8,011 bases of DNA from Candidatus Hydrogenedentota bacterium (lineage in GTDB: Bacteria > Hydrogenedentota > Hydrogenedentia > Hydrogenedentales > SLHB01): contig JAFGTL010000284.1 of assembly GCA_016934125.1 (NCBI GenBank), positions 1 through 8,011 on the forward strand, read 5' to 3'. How positions within the stretch are numbered: position 1 is the first letter of the stretch; each line of letters begins with the position of its first letter. Below, in pieces: positions 6,298 through 8,011 of this stretch. The notes beneath the pieces were generated by a model. That model was not told where the DNA came from. It worked only from the letters and a program-made list of their open reading frames with translations, and did no database searches. The translations under genes and the position numbers were made by a program.

Positions 6298-7146
6298 CTA
6301 TTCGAGGCCGCGCAGGTAGTCGATCTGCCGTTTCAGCTTCTCGCGATGATCCATGCTCCGGAAATCCTCGATGGAGATGAACCCCTGGTAGTCGACGGCC
6401 CTGAGATCGGCGATGAACTGGGCGATATCGAGGATGCTGTCGGCGAGATCGCAGCCGTCGTATCCCCATTCGAGGGTGCCGTCATCGCGGCGTTCCTTTG
6501 CGACGGGCCGCCATCCGCCGGCGTGGCAGTGCTGAAGGTAATCGCCGAGGAGTTCCATGCCGATCCGGAAGGTCTCGAAGCCGTCCTTGGCCATATTGTT
6601 CACGTCGTAGATGACGCCGATCTCGCTGGGCGAGAAGTTCGAGACAATCCGGTAGGCAAGGGACGCGCTCACCATGATGGTACCGCCGTGGATCTCGATG
6701 ATCGCGCGGAGTCCATAGGGCTTGAGTACCTCGAGGGCTTTGGCATAGGCCTCGACGGCCTGCTCATAGAGCACGGGATAGGGGACGGTGCGATCGTAAC
6801 CCTTGGGCGCGCCGAGCCGGATGGGGACGTCGCCCATGCGGGCGACACCATCCGCGAGGCGCTTGACGTCGTCGAGTTCATCGCAGCGGAGGTTGGCGGC
6901 GATGCAGGCGATAGCGAGGCCGTGGTCGGCGGTGATGCGGGCGACTTCATCGGCCTTCTCGGCGATGTTGGCGGGCGAGAGGCCGGTCTTGTGTTCGCCC
7001 CAGAAGGCGTATCCCTTGCCGACGGCCTCGGGCTTGGTATAGCGGACGCGCCACTCGATGCCGTCGTAGCCGAGTTCCTGAAGGAGCTGGCAGGTTTCCG
7101 GGACATCGAGGTCGGGGAGGATGACACTGGTAACGCTGTATTTCAT
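6298..7146 (-). CDS. Sugar phosphate isomerase/epimerase-like TIM-barrel protein
   Basis: This 282-residue protein has no signal peptide and is predicted cytoplasmic. It belongs to the xylose-isomerase-like TIM-barrel superfamily (AP_endonuc_2), metal-dependent enzymes acting on sugars, inositols or hydroxypyruvate-type substrates. The first strand and helix are typical (LLQELGYDGIEWRV, 21-34). Predicted metal ligands are Glu151 in IIEIHGG, Asp181 in VIYDVNN, His206 or His208 in QHCHAGGW, and Glu260 in SIEDF, which is the family's E-D-H-E set. The exact substrate cannot be assigned from sequence. The ATG at 7146 is well supported by AAAGGAG 6 bases upstream; the stop is TAG. A good promoter and a palindrome lie upstream. 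It is the first gene of a two-gene unit with the giant repeat protein and is divergent from a secreted CARDB-domain gene, which suggests, without proving, a link to carbohydrate use. Confidence 0.88.
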   Translation of the reverse strand: MKYSVTSVILPDLDVPETCQLLQELGYDGIEWRVRYTKPEAVGKGYAFWGEHKTGLSPANIAEKADEVARITADHGLAIACIAANLRCDELDDVKRLADGVARMGDVPIRLGAPKGYDRTVPYPVLYEQAVEAYAKALEVLKPYGLRAIIEIHGGTIMVSASLAYRIVSNFSPSEIGVIYDVNNMAKDGFETFRIGMELLGDYLQHCHAGGWRPVAKERRDDGTLEWGYDGCDLADSILDIAQFIADLRAVDYQGFISIEDFRSMDHREKLKRQIDYLRGLE

Positions 7147-7152
7147 GGGACA

Positions 7153-7159
7153 CTCCTTT
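7153..7159 (-). promoter_or_regulatory. Shine-Dalgarno of the isomerase gene
   Basis: On the minus strand AAAGGAG lies 6 bases before the ATG at 7146. It fixes the start of the isomerase-like protein and contrasts with the poorly placed sites in front of holA and the giant repeat gene. Confidence 0.8.
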
Positions 7160-7184
7160 CAAAACCCGACGTCGGCCAAGATGG

Positions 7185-7202
7185 TTGCATAACGGGGTGC
7201 AA
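7185..7202. promoter_or_regulatory. Candidate operator: 18-base CG-centred palindrome
   Basis: TTGCATAACGGGGTGCAA has perfect 5-base outer arms (TTGCA / TGCAA), and 6 of 9 half-site positions match. The centre is CG. It covers the predicted transcription start of the isomerase unit and touches its -10 box. Size, symmetry and CG centre resemble LacI/GalR-family operators, a family that often controls sugar genes. The regulator itself is not in the window. A chance match is possible with one copy. Confidence 0.4.
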
Positions 7203-7230
7203 GTATCCGGCTCCATCCTGCTGAATTCAA
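7202..7230 (-). promoter_or_regulatory. Candidate sigma-70 promoter for the isomerase / repeat-protein unit
   Basis: Read on the minus strand, TTGAAT (7230-7225) matches the -35 consensus at 4 of 6 including TTGA. It is followed by exactly 17 bases and GATACT (7207-7202), which matches the -10 consensus at 4 of 6. The predicted start near 7195 gives a leader of about 49 bases to the ATG at 7146. It stands out in an otherwise GC-rich region. Confidence 0.55.
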
Positions 7231-7242
7231 GAGCAGCCCGTT

Positions 7243-7271
7243 TTTCGATCAGGGGTGCGGTAAGGTACACT
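7243..7271 (+). promoter_or_regulatory. Weak candidate promoter for the CARDB-domain gene
   Basis: TTTCGA (7243-7248, 3 of 6 to the -35 box), a 17-base spacer and TACACT (7266-7271, 4 of 6 to the -10 box) would start transcription near 7278, about 40 bases before the ATG. The match is poor, and the gene may use another sigma factor. Confidence 0.25.
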
Positions 7272-7303
7272 GCCCGCAGGTTGATGGCGGGCGACGGCTT
7301 GGC

Positions 7304-7310
7304 AAGGAGG
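7304..7310 (+). promoter_or_regulatory. Strong Shine-Dalgarno setting the start of the CARDB-domain gene
   Basis: AAGGAGG lies 7 bases before the ATG at 7318. It is the best ribosome-binding site in the window and fixes this start, which is directly followed by a good signal peptide. Confidence 0.8.
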
Positions 7311-7317
7311 ACTGGTG

Positions 7318-8011
7318 ATGTTACGTGGCTGGCGAGTATTGGTGGCCGTCGCCTTGGCGGCGAGCGCGGTGAGTGCCGGGGCGGCGGAGAATCTCTCGAT
7401 CACAGCGGAACCCTACCTGACGGGGGGGCTGTTCACGAATCCGGCACTTCCCCAGGAAGAGGAGGAGGTGCGGATCACGGTTCGGGCGACGTGTACGGCA
7501 GGGATCGCGTCGGATCCATGTGCCCGGGTTACCGTGTTCGACGGGGCAGGCGCCAAGGTGGCGGAGAAGACGTTGACGCTGAAGCGGGTGAAGGCGGCTG
7601 TGCCCGGCGCGGCCGATGGCGGGGCCGAGACGACGCTGGTTGCGGAGGGGGCATTCACGTGGTCGTCGGCACAGAACGGGCTGTACACCGTGTGGGCGCA
7701 GGTGGATCCGGAGAACGCAATCGCCGAGGCCGACGAGGAGGACAACGCCGCGGAGATCGTGCTGCCGGTGATCGTGAAGGGCAAGGGGCGCGGGCTGCAT
7801 TTCCCGTGGTATTCGGAGGAACCGGCGGCGCGATGGGCGACGTGCGTGACGTCCTCGAAGGGGGAGGAACAGCAGAGCCGGCTCGCAGAACGGGGCGTGA
7901 CGGCGTTGAACTGGGAATACGGGGGCATGAGTTGGAGCTACTACGACAAAGAGAACGCCAAGGCGAACCCCGAGGACGAATTGGCCAAGCTGGAGCAGGT
8001 ATTCTACGAGA
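7318..8011 (+). CDS. Secreted CARDB-domain protein, N-terminal part (3' end outside window)
   Basis: The frame is open from ATG 7318 to the window end: 231 residues plus one base, no stop. Residues 1-23 form a signal peptide (MLRGWR, hydrophobic Ala/Val run, Ala-rich end) with likely cleavage near AGA-AEN. Residues about 25-150 form a beta-rich domain ending WAQVDPENAIAEADEEDN, which matches the CARDB (cell-adhesion related, APHP-like) signature of a VDPxNxIxExxExDN turn before the last strand. Two cysteines at 59 and 68 could make a disulfide after export. Residues from about 155 start another unit (GLHFPWYSEE, then RLAERGVTALNWEYGG at 188-203), whose helix-strand pattern resembles the start of a TIM-barrel hydrolase; I do not recognise the family. 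A 40-residue stretch rich in Asp/Glu/Lys ends the visible part. It is transcribed divergently from the isomerase gene over 171 bases. The protein likely acts outside the cytoplasm; the catalytic part, if any, lies beyond the window. Confidence 0.8.
   Translation, partial: MLRGWRVLVAVALAASAVSAGAAENLSITAEPYLTGGLFTNPALPQEEEEVRITVRATCTAGIASDPCARVTVFDGAGAKVAEKTLTLKRVKAAVPGAADGGAETTLVAEGAFTWSSAQNGLYTVWAQVDPENAIAEADEEDNAAEIVLPVIVKGKGRGLHFPWYSEEPAARWATCVTSSKGEEQQSRLAERGVTALNWEYGGMSWSYYDKENAKANPEDELAKLEQVFYE

Noticed and set aside
3324..6380. A plus-strand open frame of 1018 codons antisense to the giant repeat gene
   Set aside because: Its product is Gly/Asp/Val/Ala-rich without domains, signal or plausible start site. 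It mirrors a real minus-strand gene with clear domain repeats, and long stop-free antisense frames are expected in GC-rich coding DNA.
5533..7224. A plus-strand open frame of 563 codons spanning the antisense of both minus-strand genes
   Set aside because: It crosses the boundary between two well-supported genes and their intergenic gap, shows no family pattern and changes composition midway, as a shadow frame would.
7321..7928. Minus-strand open frames opposite the CARDB-domain gene
   Set aside because: No motif. The plus-strand frame has a strong Shine-Dalgarno, signal peptide and a CARDB signature and stays open to the window end.
1..8011. Mobile element, CRISPR array, tRNA or riboswitch
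   Set aside because: No transposase or integrase frame, no direct short repeat array, no cloverleaf and no known riboswitch pattern was seen in the intergenic gaps, the longest of which is 171 bases.

Overview
The window is a GC-rich stretch of a bacterial chromosome, gene-dense and with no mobile element, tRNA, rRNA or CRISPR array that I can see. An LptE-type lipoprotein beside a BamD-like TPR protein indicates a diderm (outer-membrane) bacterium. The very large protein built of carboxypeptidase-regulatory-like repeats, the secreted CARDB-domain protein and the xylose-isomerase-like sugar enzyme are gene types common in Planctomycetes, Lentisphaerae/Verrucomicrobia and Candidatus Hydrogenedentes-like lineages. 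That placement is an inference from gene style; no marker gene here settles it.

Left part, plus strand (1-3184): the C-terminal half of a low-specificity L-threonine aldolase (ltaE) ends at 489. After a 112-base gap with a credible extended -10 promoter and a small leader hairpin, a tight three-gene unit follows: a BamD-like TPR protein (602-1582), an LptE-like LPS-assembly lipoprotein (1579-2145, ATGA overlap) and the DNA polymerase III delta subunit HolA (GTG start at 2150, 4 bases after the lptE stop). The first two genes serve outer-membrane assembly and the third the replication clamp loader. The lptE-holA adjacency also occurs in Escherichia coli, which supports both calls.

Middle, minus strand (7146 down to 3264): a cytoplasmic sugar phosphate isomerase/epimerase-like TIM-barrel protein (6298-7146) is followed 49 bases later by a 994-residue membrane-anchored protein made of about nine tandem carboxypeptidase-regulatory-like beta-sandwich domains (3264-6248). 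This unit converges on holA. The 79-base convergent gap carries two hairpins, one of which includes the holA stop codon.

Right part (7147-8011): a 171-base divergent intergenic region holds a good sigma-70-like promoter for the isomerase unit and an 18-base CG-centred palindrome over its predicted transcription start, which looks like an operator. A second, secreted CARDB-domain protein starts at 7318 behind a strong Shine-Dalgarno and runs off the end of the window.

Most of the window is ordinary. The least explained parts are the giant repeat protein with its isomerase partner, the candidate operator between the divergent genes, the BamD-like protein without a lipidation cysteine, and the unidentified C-terminal portion of the CARDB protein.
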